This document shows, piece by piece, positions 19,001 to 28,656 of a stretch of 64,000 nucleotides of DNA. The stretch covers positions 1,716,501 to 1,780,500 of the forward strand of contig NZ_CP049616.1 of assembly GCF_011068285.1 (NCBI RefSeq). The letters run 5' to 3'. The notes under the pieces were generated by a model that saw only the letters and a list, made by a program, of their open reading frames with translations, was not told where the DNA came from and did no database searches. Origin of the DNA: Flagellimonas oceani. GTDB taxonomy: Bacteria; Bacteroidota; Bacteroidia; Flavobacteriales; Flavobacteriaceae. Within the stretch, counting starts at the first letter, position 1. Each line of letters opens with the position of its first letter. Made by a program: the position numbers and the translations under genes.

Positions 19001-20287
19001 ATGAAGCACATTTTAGCACTTGCACTTTGCACCGCAAGTTTGTCCATGTACGCCCAAGATCACGGGCTGGAAAAAGATATCGCTGCCGTTGAATCCAAAG
19101 TGATCGAATGGCGCCGTGATATACACCAACATCCGGAGCTTAGCAACCGAGAGTTTAAAACTGCCGAAAAAATCGCAAAACACCTCAAATCGTTAGGAAT
19201 CGATGTGCAGACCGGGGTTGCCCATACAGGTGTGGTCGGACTTTTGAAAGGAGACCACCCCGGAAAAGTCGTTGCCCTTAGAGCAGATATTGATGCGCTC
19301 CCTGTTACGGAACGGAACGACCTTCCCTACAAATCCGAGGTTACATCCGAGTATCTGGGTCAAGAAGTAGGTGTAATGCATGCCTGCGGACACGACACCC
19401 ATGTCGCCATTATGATGGGAACCGCTGAGGTTTTGTCGAAAAACAAGGATAAGATCCACGGAACCATCAAATTTATCTTTCAACCTGCTGAAGAGGGCGC
19501 GCCCCCTGGCGAAGAAGGTGGCGCAGAACTTATGGTGAAAGAGGGCGTGCTCGAAAACCCTAAAGTGGATGCCATCTATGGCCTTCACATAGGTTCCTAC
19601 CTTCCTGTTGGACACATTGCCTACAAACCAGGCGGTGCCTTGGCAGCAGCACAACGATTTGTGGTAAAAATCAAAGGAAAGCAATCCCACGGTTCCCAGC
19701 CATGGGGCGGTATCGACCCGATTTTTGTGGCCTCCAAGATTGTGGATGGGTTCCAGTCCATCATCAGCCGTGAATTGGAACTGACCAAGGAAGCTGCCGT
19801 AATCACAGTTGGAAAAATAAGTGGCGGGGTCCGGAACAACATCATTCCAGAAAGTGCAGAGCTCATTGGAACCATCCGAACCTTGGATTACGATATGCAA
19901 AAACAAGTGAACGAAAGAATGAAGGAGATGGCCTCTACCATTGCCAAGGCATACCGTGCCGAAGCCACCGTAGAAATTGACAAAGGGGTACCGATCACAT
20001 TCAACGATGTAGATTTGACAGCTACTTCATTATCGAGTCTGCAAGAAGTGGCAGGGGCAGAAAATGTACACTTGATCAAGGCCATTACGGGAGCGGAGGA
20101 TTTCTCGTTCTACCAAGAAAAAATTCCAGGGTTCTTTTACATTTTAGGGGGAAAAGACCCGAATGCAGGTCCTGATGAACATTTTCCGCACCACACCCCC
20201 GACTTTAAAATTGATGATAGCGGATTACAGCTTGGCGTAAAAGCAATGACGGAAATTGCTTTGGATTATTTGGACAGAAGCAAATAG
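19001..20287 (+). CDS. Exported M20-family amidohydrolase
   Basis: 428 aa with a cleavable signal peptide (LALALCTASLSMYAQ). M20D (IAA-amino acid hydrolase/N-acyl amino acid amidohydrolase) features: RRDIHQHPELSNREFKTAE, ALRADIDALPV, metal ligands in MHACGHDTHVAIMMG, FQPAEEGAPPGEEGGA, the dimerisation domain, and C-terminal GAEDFSFYQEKIPGFFYILGG. It probably removes acyl groups from amino acids or peptides in the periplasm. It follows the DsrE gene. A palindromic interspersed element begins 14 bp downstream and may end transcription. Confidence 0.93.
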   Translation: MKHILALALCTASLSMYAQDHGLEKDIAAVESKVIEWRRDIHQHPELSNREFKTAEKIAKHLKSLGIDVQTGVAHTGVVGLLKGDHPGKVVALRADIDALPVTERNDLPYKSEVTSEYLGQEVGVMHACGHDTHVAIMMGTAEVLSKNKDKIHGTIKFIFQPAEEGAPPGEEGGAELMVKEGVLENPKVDAIYGLHIGSYLPVGHIAYKPGGALAAAQRFVVKIKGKQSHGSQPWGGIDPIFVASKIVDGFQSIISRELELTKEAAVITVGKISGGVRNNIIPESAELIGTIRTLDYDMQKQVNERMKEMASTIAKAYRAEATVEIDKGVPITFNDVDLTATSLSSLQEVAGAENVHLIKAITGAEDFSFYQEKIPGFFYILGGKDPNAGPDEHFPHHTPDFKIDDSGLQLGVKAMTEIALDYLDRSK

Positions 20288-20301
20288 GTGTTTTCAAAGC
20301 T

Positions 20302-20426
20302 GTCAATTCGAGTGATTTTTCAAGAACATCGAAGAAAAATTGTATCGAGAATCAAAAATTCTAAAGAATAAATACAGTTCTCGACCTGCCGGCAGGTAGT
20401 TTTCCAAAGGAAAAACTCGAACCGAC
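20302..20426. repeat. Palindromic interspersed element, copy 1
   Basis: The ends GTCAATTCGAGT (20302-20313) and ACTCGAACCGAC (20415-20426) are near-perfect inverted repeats. Inside are a TATCGAGAAT / GTTCTCGA pair and a TTTTCC/GGAAAA hairpin. Copy 2 (33672-33779) shares the same order of blocks and copy 3 (58720-58836) is more diverged. This copy also carries a 12-bp perfect palindrome CCTGCCGGCAGG at 20385-20396, absent from the others. No coding capacity, so REP/MITE-like. Confidence 0.7.
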
Positions 20427-20469
20427 GCTATGATAAAATATAATTTTAAGCCCCAACATCCTCCAGTAT

Positions 20470-20500
20470 TTGGAATTTGGATATTGGGGCTTGATATTTG
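20470..20500 (+). promoter_or_regulatory. Promoter of the glutamate-synthase-like gene
   Basis: TTG (20470-20472), 20 bp, GATATTTG (20493-20500): one mismatch to TAnnTTTG. It overlaps the alternative TTG start at 20498, which argues for the ATG at 20525 as the true start. Confidence 0.45.
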
Positions 20501-20524
20501 CAACTGCTACTTCAAATAGAATAC

Positions 20525-22087
20525 ATGGAAGCATTCTTTGATTTTTTAGGAGACATCCCTTGGTGGACCTGGATTTTGTTTTTCCTCTTATTGGTCGCCA
20601 TACGCGACATATTTTTCCAAAAAGCCCATACCATAAGTCATAATTACCCCATTGTGGGTCACCTGCGGTATTGGTTGGAAAGTATAGGGCCCGAAATGCG
20701 GCAATATTTTGTCGCCAACAATCGGGAAGAACTTCCTTTTAATAGAATTGAGCGAAGCTGGATATATGCTTCCGCCAAGAAAGAAAATAACTACGAAGGT
20801 TTTGGAACTGATAGGGACATCTACAAACATCAGCATATCTTCATAAAAAATGCGATGATTGGGTACCAAGTACCCGAAAACCATCCAAATATTGCACATC
20901 CCTATTTTTTGCCCTGCGCAAAAGTAATGGGTGCCCATAACAAACGTAGAAAACCATATCGCCCTGCTTCCATCATCAATGTATCCGCGATGAGTTTCGG
21001 CTCGCTGTCCGCTGCAGCGATCGAATCGTTGAACAGGGGCGTGGAAAAGTGTGGGGCCTATCACAATACAGGTGAAGGTGGGCTTTCCCCCTATCACAAA
21101 CAAGGCGGTGATGTAATTTTTCATTTTGGAACGGGATATTTTGGAGTTAGATCTAAAGATGGGGGCTTTTCCATGGACAAATTAAAGGTTTTGGTGGATG
21201 AAAACCCTTGTGTAAAAGCGATTGAAATCAAGCTGTCACAAGGGGCAAAACCTGGAAAGGGCGGTGTGCTTCCGGGCTCCAAAATAACACCTGAGCTGGC
21301 AGAAATACGAGGTGTTGAAGTTGGAAAGGATGTCATCTCCCCACCTACGCACAAAGCATTCTCCACTATTCCCGAGCTTTTGGATTTTATAGAATCCATT
21401 GCAGAGGAAACCGGATTGCCCGTTGGAATCAAGGGGGCCATTGGAAAAATTGAACAATGGCAACAACTGGCCGATTTGATGAAAAAAACGGGCAAAGGCC
21501 CGGATTTTATCACCATTGATGGCGGTGAAGGCGGAACCGGTGCCGCACCACCAAGTTTTGCAGACCATGTTTCCCTTCCATGGACCTACGGCTTTTCCTC
21601 GGTCTACAAAATATTTTTGGACCACGGGCTTACCGATAGAATCGTTTTTATTGGCAGTGGAAAATTAGGATTCCCCGGAAAGGCGGCGATGGCATTTGCC
21701 ATGGGCGCAGATTGCATCAATGTGGCCCGCGAGGCCATGATGAGCATTGGGTGCATTCAGGCGCAGGTTTGCCACACCAATAGGTGTCCCGCTGGCGTGG
21801 CCACGCAGAATAAATGGCGACAAAGCGGAATCAACGTGCCTTTAAAATCCGATAGATTGGCCCAATATTTTAAAACATTCAGAAAAGAGCTTTTGGAAAT
21901 AACCCATGCGGCGGGGTACGAACATCCATGCCAATTTCATATGGAAGATATACAGGTGAACGTGGATGATGATTATCTTAGCAGCGACATTAGAAGGGTG
22001 TACAAGTACCAAAAGGAGCAAGTACCCTTCACCTCCATGCAAGAGCTCTATGATTGCGAGCATCTGGGGGGGCAAAAAACAACTTAA
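20525..22087 (+). CDS. Membrane-anchored FMN-binding glutamate synthase-like protein
   Basis: 520 aa. One N-terminal membrane helix (WWTWILFFLLLVAIRD) is followed by the FMN/Fe-S synthase domain of glutamate synthase: INVSAMSFGSLSAAAIE, NTGEGGLSPYH, IEIKLSQGAKPGKGG, ITIDGGEGGTGAAPPSFADH and the Cys cluster IGCIQAQVCHTNRCPAGVATQ (3Fe-4S ligands). The amidotransferase and FAD domains of full GltB/GltD are missing, so glutamine-dependent glutamate synthesis is not implied. Stand-alone forms are common in Bacteroidota and their reaction is undefined. Monocistronic. Confidence 0.88.
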   Translation: MEAFFDFLGDIPWWTWILFFLLLVAIRDIFFQKAHTISHNYPIVGHLRYWLESIGPEMRQYFVANNREELPFNRIERSWIYASAKKENNYEGFGTDRDIYKHQHIFIKNAMIGYQVPENHPNIAHPYFLPCAKVMGAHNKRRKPYRPASIINVSAMSFGSLSAAAIESLNRGVEKCGAYHNTGEGGLSPYHKQGGDVIFHFGTGYFGVRSKDGGFSMDKLKVLVDENPCVKAIEIKLSQGAKPGKGGVLPGSKITPELAEIRGVEVGKDVISPPTHKAFSTIPELLDFIESIAEETGLPVGIKGAIGKIEQWQQLADLMKKTGKGPDFITIDGGEGGTGAAPPSFADHVSLPWTYGFSSVYKIFLDHGLTDRIVFIGSGKLGFPGKAAMAFAMGADCINVAREAMMSIGCIQAQVCHTNRCPAGVATQNKWRQSGINVPLKSDRLAQYFKTFRKELLEITHAAGYEHPCQFHMEDIQVNVDDDYLSSDIRRVYKYQKEQVPFTSMQELYDCEHLGGQKTT

Positions 22088-22129
22088 TTAAAAACATTAT
22101 AACTTAGACCCAAATAATTTTATCTACCT

Positions 22130-22903
22130 ATGAAAAACAATCTACTCGTCATAGCGCTTCTTGTTATAACCACAAGCGTTTATTCGCAAAGAAAAAGTGA
22201 TTTGATTGCCGAAATTGACAATCTAAAATCAAGGATATCCGAAGTGGAACAGGAATTGGCCGTTGCAAAACGAGAAATATCATCGAGCAGCGCCGAGGCC
22301 GAGGCCTTAAAATCCGAAAATGCAACCCTGCGGGATGCAAATGCAACACTTCTGGGCAACATGAGCAACTTTTCCCAGCTATCCAAACAAAACTCCGACA
22401 ACGTGGACCGTGCAATGGCCGCTCTTGCCAGAAAGGAAAGACAACTTAGTGGAATAAATGACATGATCTCCGCGAACGATTCCAGCGCGATCGTTTCTTT
22501 AACACGAATAAAGCAGACCTTGGGAGAGAATGCCAAGGTTAGCGTTGAAGCCGGCGTAGTGGTCATCAGCAATAGTTTGAACACACTTTTTGGCTCGGAT
22601 ACTTCCTCCGATTTGACCGAAGAGGGAAAAACGTGGTTGGCCGGGGTTGCCAATATCATAAAGGCAAATCCAAATTTTAAGGCAGAAGTCGAAGGCCTGA
22701 ACATTACCGGCGAGTTTGGCCCCACTTATGGCCAAGTAGCCTCTGTGGCTTCCGAACTGGTATCCAGTTTAGAGGTTCCTGCGGAAAGTATAGCTATTTC
22801 GGCAAAGGACGGTAATTTTAAAGAAGGCATCAATATTAGACTGCAGCCCGATTACAAAGGATTTTACGCTAAGGCGAAGGAAAGCGCCAAGGCGGGACAA
22901 TAA
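22130..22903 (+). CDS. Exported coiled-coil protein with degenerate OmpA-like domain
   Basis: 257 aa: signal peptide (LLVIALLVITTSVYSQ), coiled coil at about residues 20-110, then a domain that lines up with the OmpA domain of the lipoprotein at 11157 (VSVEAGVVVISNSLNTLFGSD against ISVEKGVVFVSISDKLLFRSG, then NPNFKAEVEG against KPDFEFMVEG). After VEG the peptidoglycan-binding signature is gone: no TDN, no LSxxRA, no NRRTRI. No lipobox Cys either. It is probably a paralogue that lost wall binding; function unknown. Confidence 0.75.
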   Translation: MKNNLLVIALLVITTSVYSQRKSDLIAEIDNLKSRISEVEQELAVAKREISSSSAEAEALKSENATLRDANATLLGNMSNFSQLSKQNSDNVDRAMAALARKERQLSGINDMISANDSSAIVSLTRIKQTLGENAKVSVEAGVVVISNSLNTLFGSDTSSDLTEEGKTWLAGVANIIKANPNFKAEVEGLNITGEFGPTYGQVASVASELVSSLEVPAESIAISAKDGNFKEGINIRLQPDYKGFYAKAKESAKAGQ

Positions 22904-22979
22904 CCTTTGGTCCAAAATACTTTTTGAGGTTTTGGTTCGTTCTTGGTAGTGTAAAATCAATAAAAAACCAGACTACCTT

Positions 22980-23501
22980 ATGAGTGGAGATCAAATCCTT
23001 CAGTTATTCGCCTATTTAATGCCTGCCGTTGTTACCGGTGCCGTGGCCTTCTATTTTTTTAGATTGCATACCCGTAATGAAGATGGACGCAGAAGATTCC
23101 TATTGCACAAGGATTCGCAAAAGGAAACTTTGCCCATTCGTTTGCAAGCCTATGAGCGCATGGCGCTATTTTTGGAACGCATTGCCCTTAACAGCTTAGT
23201 GGTTCGCGTTTCACCCACCACCAAAAACAAAGGTGACTATGAAAATTTGCTCATAAAACAGATTGAAACCGAGTTCGAGCACAACTTGTCCCAACAAATT
23301 TATATGTCGGATGCTTGCTGGAACATCATAAAAACGGCGAAGAACACTACCATACAAATTATACGTTCTGCTGGAATGAGCGCAACAGATTCGCCGGATA
23401 AACTCCGTGAGGACATCCTTAACCAGACCATGGAAAAAGAATCACCGTCCAACGCAGCTTTGGCCTACGTAAAAAAGGAAGTTAGCGATCTTTGGTCGTA
23501 A
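22980..23501 (+). CDS. Small membrane protein of unknown function (DUF7935-like)
   Basis: 173 aa. One N-terminal membrane helix (LFAYLMPAVVTGAVAFYFF) is followed by a basic, helical cytoplasmic region (RNEDGRRRFLLHKDSQKETLPIRLQAYERM). It looks like a conserved Bacteroidota family that I recall as DUF7935; no activity is known. It ends 1 bp before the convergent patatin gene. Confidence 0.65.
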   Translation: MSGDQILQLFAYLMPAVVTGAVAFYFFRLHTRNEDGRRRFLLHKDSQKETLPIRLQAYERMALFLERIALNSLVVRVSPTTKNKGDYENLLIKQIETEFEHNLSQQIYMSDACWNIIKTAKNTTIQIIRSAGMSATDSPDKLREDILNQTMEKESPSNAALAYVKKEVSDLWS

Positions 23502-23502
23502 T

Positions 23503-24417
23503 TCATTCCTGCTTTTCCGGTTCAATGGGACTTGTTTCGTCGTTCTTGTTTTTGGCATACAAATAACCGCGCTTCCACCACAAGGTCATTCGTTCCTTAT
23601 TAAAGACCAATGAGTTTGTGGTGAGGACCGTTGGCGTGTAATAGAAATTGATGATGGCATTTTTCTGATTTGCCACTAATTTGCCGATACGGATGTTCTG
23701 ATTCTCGATACGGTCCAGCATAAAACCAAAAATAGTGGTAATGAGGTCAAAAGGGTTTTTGGACGACATCCGGTTCAAGTGGTTTACCTCTGTATGGAGC
23801 ACCACCACATCCACTTCGGTCGCACCTCGGTTCAAGGCTTCTTCAATGGGAACTAAAGTCCCTAATCCCCCATCGGCATATTCACAGCCATTCTTTTTGA
23901 CCAAGCTCATAAAAGGCGTGTAGTTGGATGAAATCCATATCCAATCGCAGAATTCGTCATACGTGCAATCGTTGATGGATTTATATTCCACTTGGTTCAA
24001 AGAAAGGTTGGATACCGTGACGACCACATCGGTCTTGCTCTTTTTTAGCTTGTTAAACTCCTGAACGGTAATGGAATTGCGGATCAATTTTCTTAGGTTC
24101 TCACTTTCTCCAAACGTTTTTTTCCCCTTGATAAAGTTTTTGATAACGTTCCAATGGTTGATGGCAATGGTCTCTACCCCATGCCTTTTTTTGATGATGA
24201 ACGGGCAATTATTGAAGATGCTGTCCTGATTCACGTTGGAATAGATATTCTTGATCTTGTCCAACTTGTTCAGGGCCAAATGTGATATCAAAAGACTTCC
24301 CGTGGAGGTTCCGACAAATAAATCGTAATCGTGCTTGGCTTCCTGAATCAAAAATTGGGCAACGCCGCCCGCAAAGGCACCCTTGCTACCTCCCCCCGAA
24401 ATGACCAATGCCCTCAT
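23503..24417 (-). CDS. Patatin-like phospholipase
   Basis: 304-aa lipid acyl hydrolase of the patatin fold. Oxyanion GGGSKGAFAGG near the N-terminus, nucleophile GTSTGSLL (Ser of GxSxG) and the dyad Asp in ADGGLGTLVPI are all present, so it should be active. No signal peptide, so cytoplasmic or membrane-peripheral. Its ATG overlaps the stop of the M1 peptidase by 4 bp (ATGA), indicating translational coupling. Confidence 0.92.
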   Translation of the reverse strand: MRALVISGGGSKGAFAGGVAQFLIQEAKHDYDLFVGTSTGSLLISHLALNKLDKIKNIYSNVNQDSIFNNCPFIIKKRHGVETIAINHWNVIKNFIKGKKTFGESENLRKLIRNSITVQEFNKLKKSKTDVVVTVSNLSLNQVEYKSINDCTYDEFCDWIWISSNYTPFMSLVKKNGCEYADGGLGTLVPIEEALNRGATEVDVVVLHTEVNHLNRMSSKNPFDLITTIFGFMLDRIENQNIRIGKLVANQKNAIINFYYTPTVLTTNSLVFNKERMTLWWKRGYLYAKNKNDETSPIEPEKQE

Positions 24418-26504
24418 TCACCTAAAGTTTTCTCCAAATATTGCTTTTCTTCCTGACTTAGCAAAGGGTAAAGTCCCTTAATACGGGCCGTGTTACCTTC
24501 AGATTGCAAAAAATCGCTCAAGATGGTCCGGGCCGACTTTTTGAAATGCCAAACATGGTGATTGCAAGCTTCCACAAGGTTTTTGAGCACAATATCGGTA
24601 AAGCCACCAATATTTTTAAGGTATTGAAAGGCAATCAGACGGGTCTCAAAATGATGTTCCGCACCTGTATACCCGCTCAATTCATCAAAATAGATAGCTC
24701 TTGAATCTGGATTATATTCGGGAGTCACCAAGGCCAAGGTCAACCACAATAATCGAATATTCTTGTTGGGGAAGCCTGTGATGCCATCGGTTTCATTGAG
24801 GTATTTGCTTCTGTTTTCTGGGAAATCGGTCCATAATCGATACAGTGCGGCCTCGATCGTAGTGTAGCTTTTATCCTTTAAAAGTCCTTCCACAGTTCTT
24901 CGAAGCTCAGCGGGAATCTGGTTTTGGGACAAAATAACGGCTTGCCTCACTTTTAAATCTTCAGCTTTGATAATGGCTTCCAAAAAGTCCGTGGAAAGCT
25001 TATCGCCGTAATCCAAAACAAGGTTTTCTTTGAGTTGGTTTGATTTTAATCTTTTCCAAGCTCGTTGTAAAATAATCTCCGTGTTTTCAGGTTGGGCTGC
25101 TACCTTATCTTTCAACTCAAAATAGGTTTTGATGGATGCATTTTTCTTTTTTAAAAATTCAACGACCTGTTCATATGGAAATTCAGGGTTTTGCAACCAT
25201 AATTCCTGAAAATCATCCAGATTTGAGTTCGATGCTTGTTCTATTTCTACAATCAAATCGGGAATGGTCACATTTTTATATGCGTGTTTTTTTAGGTAGT
25301 TCCGAACCCCTTCCTTAAAGGAATCCTCCCCTACACTATCCTGAAGCATTACCAAGGCCCAAGCACCTTTTTCGTAAAAGGTAAGACTGCCTGCATTTGG
25401 ATTGCGAAGCGCCTCCCCACCATCATCCCCCGAAAAACGATGAAGGGCATTGGCCGTTTCCAACAAATGCCAATAATGATGATCATCACCAAAAATGTCC
25501 TTTTCCGCCAGATACGCGTAAAATGTGGCAAAACCTTCGTGCAACCAATGGTGTTCGCTACTGGTCTCCGTTACCAAATTTCCAAACCATTGGTGGGCAA
25601 GTTCGTGCGCGTTGACATTCACGTAGTTTTTGTCCACAAAGGCAGTGGAATCTATCACATACTGATTGGAAAATATGGTGCAGGTAGTGTTTTCCATACC
25701 AGCGTAGAGAAAATCCTGAACCGGAACTTGTTTATAATTCTGCCAAGGATAGGCCACGCCAATTTCTTCTTCCAAAAAATCAAAAATATGTTTGCTGTAT
25801 CGGTACGTGGGCTCAACTTTGGTAAAATCCGTGGGTTCATAGTACAGTTCAATCGGAATTTCAGAAGATGATTCAACCGTTTTTTTATTGAAGTCCCCAA
25901 TGGCAAAACCTACCAGGTAGCTGCTCATCGGTTTCTCCATATCAAACTGCCACAAATACCCTTTGGCATCGGGCAAGGTGTTTTTTTTTACCAACTTGCC
26001 GTTCGCAATTACCGTATAATCCTGTTCTAAGATGATATCCAGGTCAAACTCGACCTTTTCGGTCATATCGTCAAAACTGGGCAACCAGCGACTGGTATAT
26101 TTCCCCTGTCCCTGCGTCCAAACTTGCTCATTGTTCCTGACGGCATCATTCCATCCTAAAAAATATACCGTTTGTTTTGGTTTGGCCACATAATTTAGTT
26201 TCAAGGTATGGGTATCTCCCTTTTCCATCTTTTTATTGATGGTGATTTTTCGGCCATTGTAATCAAAATCTATCTTTGCATCATCCAAAAAAACCGATGA
26301 AAATTCCAAATCAACGGCATCAAGATAAACGGAACCTACATCTTCAATTACATCAAATTGATAGGTCACGCTACCATTTATGCGGTTTTCGGAGGGTGTT
26401 GGCTCAATCAAAACTTTGGCGTGGACAAAATCCACCTTATCCTGAGTTTGGGCGGACAACATTTGTACGAATAGGAAAAAAACAAATATGGGGCTCAGCT
26501 TCAT
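24414..26504 (-). CDS. Exported M1-family zinc aminopeptidase
   Basis: 696 aa with a signal peptide (PIFVFFLFVQMLSAQ). Catalytic features are intact: exopeptidase motif DFLYAGMENTTCTIFS, zinc motif VNAHELAHQWFGNLV and third ligand HHWLHEGFATFYAYL. A HEAT-like C-terminal helical domain follows. It should remove N-terminal residues from peptides in the periplasm or at the surface. It is divergent from recG, whose in-frame upstream extension would overlap this gene by 17 bp, and translationally coupled to the downstream patatin. Confidence 0.94.
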   Translation of the reverse strand: MKLSPIFVFFLFVQMLSAQTQDKVDFVHAKVLIEPTPSENRINGSVTYQFDVIEDVGSVYLDAVDLEFSSVFLDDAKIDFDYNGRKITINKKMEKGDTHTLKLNYVAKPKQTVYFLGWNDAVRNNEQVWTQGQGKYTSRWLPSFDDMTEKVEFDLDIILEQDYTVIANGKLVKKNTLPDAKGYLWQFDMEKPMSSYLVGFAIGDFNKKTVESSSEIPIELYYEPTDFTKVEPTYRYSKHIFDFLEEEIGVAYPWQNYKQVPVQDFLYAGMENTTCTIFSNQYVIDSTAFVDKNYVNVNAHELAHQWFGNLVTETSSEHHWLHEGFATFYAYLAEKDIFGDDHHYWHLLETANALHRFSGDDGGEALRNPNAGSLTFYEKGAWALVMLQDSVGEDSFKEGVRNYLKKHAYKNVTIPDLIVEIEQASNSNLDDFQELWLQNPEFPYEQVVEFLKKKNASIKTYFELKDKVAAQPENTEIILQRAWKRLKSNQLKENLVLDYGDKLSTDFLEAIIKAEDLKVRQAVILSQNQIPAELRRTVEGLLKDKSYTTIEAALYRLWTDFPENRSKYLNETDGITGFPNKNIRLLWLTLALVTPEYNPDSRAIYFDELSGYTGAEHHFETRLIAFQYLKNIGGFTDIVLKNLVEACNHHVWHFKKSARTILSDFLQSEGNTARIKGLYPLLSQEEKQYLEKTLGE

Positions 26505-26550
26505 ACCATCATCTTATCAAAAGTCCTTCCAAATTACATATTTTAGTTCG

Positions 26551-28656
26551 ATGAATCCCAATTTTCTGCAAACTCCCATAGCATATCTCAAAGGAGTTGG
26601 CCCCAACCGGGCCGATGTCCTAAAGGCCGAATTGGGCATTGAGACCTTTCGGGACCTGCTGCACTTATTTCCTAACCGCTATTTGGACAAGACGAGTTAT
26701 TATAAGATCAATCAACTGCAGCCCAGCGGTGCCGATGTGCAAGTGGTTGGCAAAATTGTCCATATAAAAACGGTGGAACAAAAACGGGGCAAACGTTTGG
26801 TGGCCTCTTTTGTGGATGAAACGGGGCAAATGGACCTGGTTTGGTTCCGAGGGCACAAATGGATCAAGGAAAATTTAAAACTGAACGAGCCCTACGTGGT
26901 TTTTGGAAGGGTAAACAAATACGGAAGTACCTTCTCGATGCCCCATCCCGAAATGGAGACTCTGCAAAAGCATCAACAAGGGTTAAAAATGGTGATGCAG
27001 CCCATTTATCCATCCACCGAAAAATTGAGCAACAAGGGAATTACCAATCGGGTCATCGGAAAAATGATTCAACAATTGTTTCTGGAATGCCAAGGCAAGT
27101 TTCCCGAATCCTTGTCACGCCCCATTTTGGAAGAATTAAAGTTGATTTCCAAGAGCTCCGCTCTTTTCAACATTCATTTTCCGAAGAATCAAGAATTGTT
27201 GGCAAAGGCGCAGTTTCGATTAAAGTTTGAAGAGTTGTTTTTTGTGCAGTTGCGGTTGATATCCCAGAATTTACAGCGGAAGCAAAAAATAAAAGGGATG
27301 CCCTTTGAAGCTGTGGGCGAAAAATTTACCGAGTTCTTTGAAAACCACCTGCCCTTTGAGCTTACGACGGCGCAAAAAAGGGTGATCAAGGAAATTCGGA
27401 ACGATTTGGGAAGCAATGCCCAAATGAACCGATTGCTGCAAGGCGATGTGGGGTCTGGGAAAACGATTGTAGCATTGATGTGTATGCTTTTGGCCATTGA
27501 CAACGGTTTCCAAACCTGTTTGATGGCTCCCACAGAAATTTTGGCAACCCAGCATTACAATGGGCTCAAGGAGCTTCTGGAACCTATGGACGTTAAGATT
27601 GCCCTGTTGACCGGGTCCACGAAAAAGTCCGAGCGCACCTTGCTCCACAATCAACTGGAAAATGGCAATTTGAACATATTGGTCGGCACACACGCGGTTT
27701 TGGAGGACAAAGTACAGTTCAAAAATCTTGGTTTGGCCATTGTGGACGAACAGCACAGGTTTGGTGTGGCGCAGCGGTCAAAACTATGGCATAAAAATCA
27801 GACACCCCCCCATATTTTGGTGATGACGGCTACTCCCATTCCCAGAACCTTGGCGATGAGCCTTTATGGCGATTTGGACATCTCTGTGATTGATGAGCTA
27901 CCGCCTGGAAGAAAACCTATAAAAACAGTACATCGTTTTGACAGTAACCGTTTAAAAGTATTCAGATTCATCAAAGATGAAATCAAAAAAGGGAGACAAA
28001 TCTACATTGTATATCCCCTGATTCAAGAATCCGAAGCCTTGGATTACAAAGATTTGATGGATGGTTATGAAAGTATTGTCCGTGATTTTCCGCAACCCGA
28101 GTATCAGATATCGATTGTACACGGCAAAATGAAGCCGGCTGACAAAGACTATGAGATGGAGCGTTTTGTTAAGGGCGAAACACAGATTATGATCGCCACC
28201 ACGGTCATCGAGGTGGGCGTGAACGTTCCCAACGCCTCCGTAATGATCATTGAGAGTGCCGAGCGCTTCGGGCTATCGCAATTGCATCAGCTGCGCGGTC
28301 GCGTGGGCCGAGGTGCAGAGCAGAGCTTTTGTATTCTGATGACGGGCCATAAACTTTCCGAGGATTCCAAGACCCGTTTACAGACTATGGTACGCACCAA
28401 TGATGGTTTCGAAATTGCCGAGGTCGACCTTAAGCTTCGTGGCCCGGGAGATTTGATGGGCACCCAACAAAGCGGTATGCTGAACCTCAAAATAGCGGAC
28501 ATCGTTAAGGACAATCAAATTTTGAAAACGGCCCGTTATCACGCCATTCAATTGCTAAAAGACGACCCAAGACTGGAAAAAGCGGAAAATGCGCCCATCT
28601 TGAATGCCTTTTCCAAAATGATGGCCAACAAAACCATTTGGAATTATATCAGTTAG
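26551..28656 (+). CDS. recG: ATP-dependent DNA helicase RecG
   Basis: 701-aa fork-reversal and branch-migration helicase. The start is ATG 26551 (MNPNFLQTPIAYLKGVGPNRAD). The frame extends to 26488, but that would overlap the divergent M1 gene. Wedge/OB domain: VQVVGKIVHIKTV. Motifs: Q-motif ELTTAQKRVIKEI, Walker A LLQGDVGSGKTIVALM, LAIVDEQHRFGVAQR (DEQH), MTATPIPRTLAMSLYGDLD, ATTVIEVGVNVPNA and QLRGRVGRGAEQSFC. Length is standard. Confidence 0.96.
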   Translation: MNPNFLQTPIAYLKGVGPNRADVLKAELGIETFRDLLHLFPNRYLDKTSYYKINQLQPSGADVQVVGKIVHIKTVEQKRGKRLVASFVDETGQMDLVWFRGHKWIKENLKLNEPYVVFGRVNKYGSTFSMPHPEMETLQKHQQGLKMVMQPIYPSTEKLSNKGITNRVIGKMIQQLFLECQGKFPESLSRPILEELKLISKSSALFNIHFPKNQELLAKAQFRLKFEELFFVQLRLISQNLQRKQKIKGMPFEAVGEKFTEFFENHLPFELTTAQKRVIKEIRNDLGSNAQMNRLLQGDVGSGKTIVALMCMLLAIDNGFQTCLMAPTEILATQHYNGLKELLEPMDVKIALLTGSTKKSERTLLHNQLENGNLNILVGTHAVLEDKVQFKNLGLAIVDEQHRFGVAQRSKLWHKNQTPPHILVMTATPIPRTLAMSLYGDLDISVIDELPPGRKPIKTVHRFDSNRLKVFRFIKDEIKKGRQIYIVYPLIQESEALDYKDLMDGYESIVRDFPQPEYQISIVHGKMKPADKDYEMERFVKGETQIMIATTVIEVGVNVPNASVMIIESAERFGLSQLHQLRGRVGRGAEQSFCILMTGHKLSEDSKTRLQTMVRTNDGFEIAEVDLKLRGPGDLMGTQQSGMLNLKIADIVKDNQILKTARYHAIQLLKDDPRLEKAENAPILNAFSKMMANKTIWNYIS

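Noticed and set aside
26488..26550. Upstream extension of recG
   Set aside because: Would overlap the divergent aminopeptidase start; the conserved RecG N-terminus begins at 26551.
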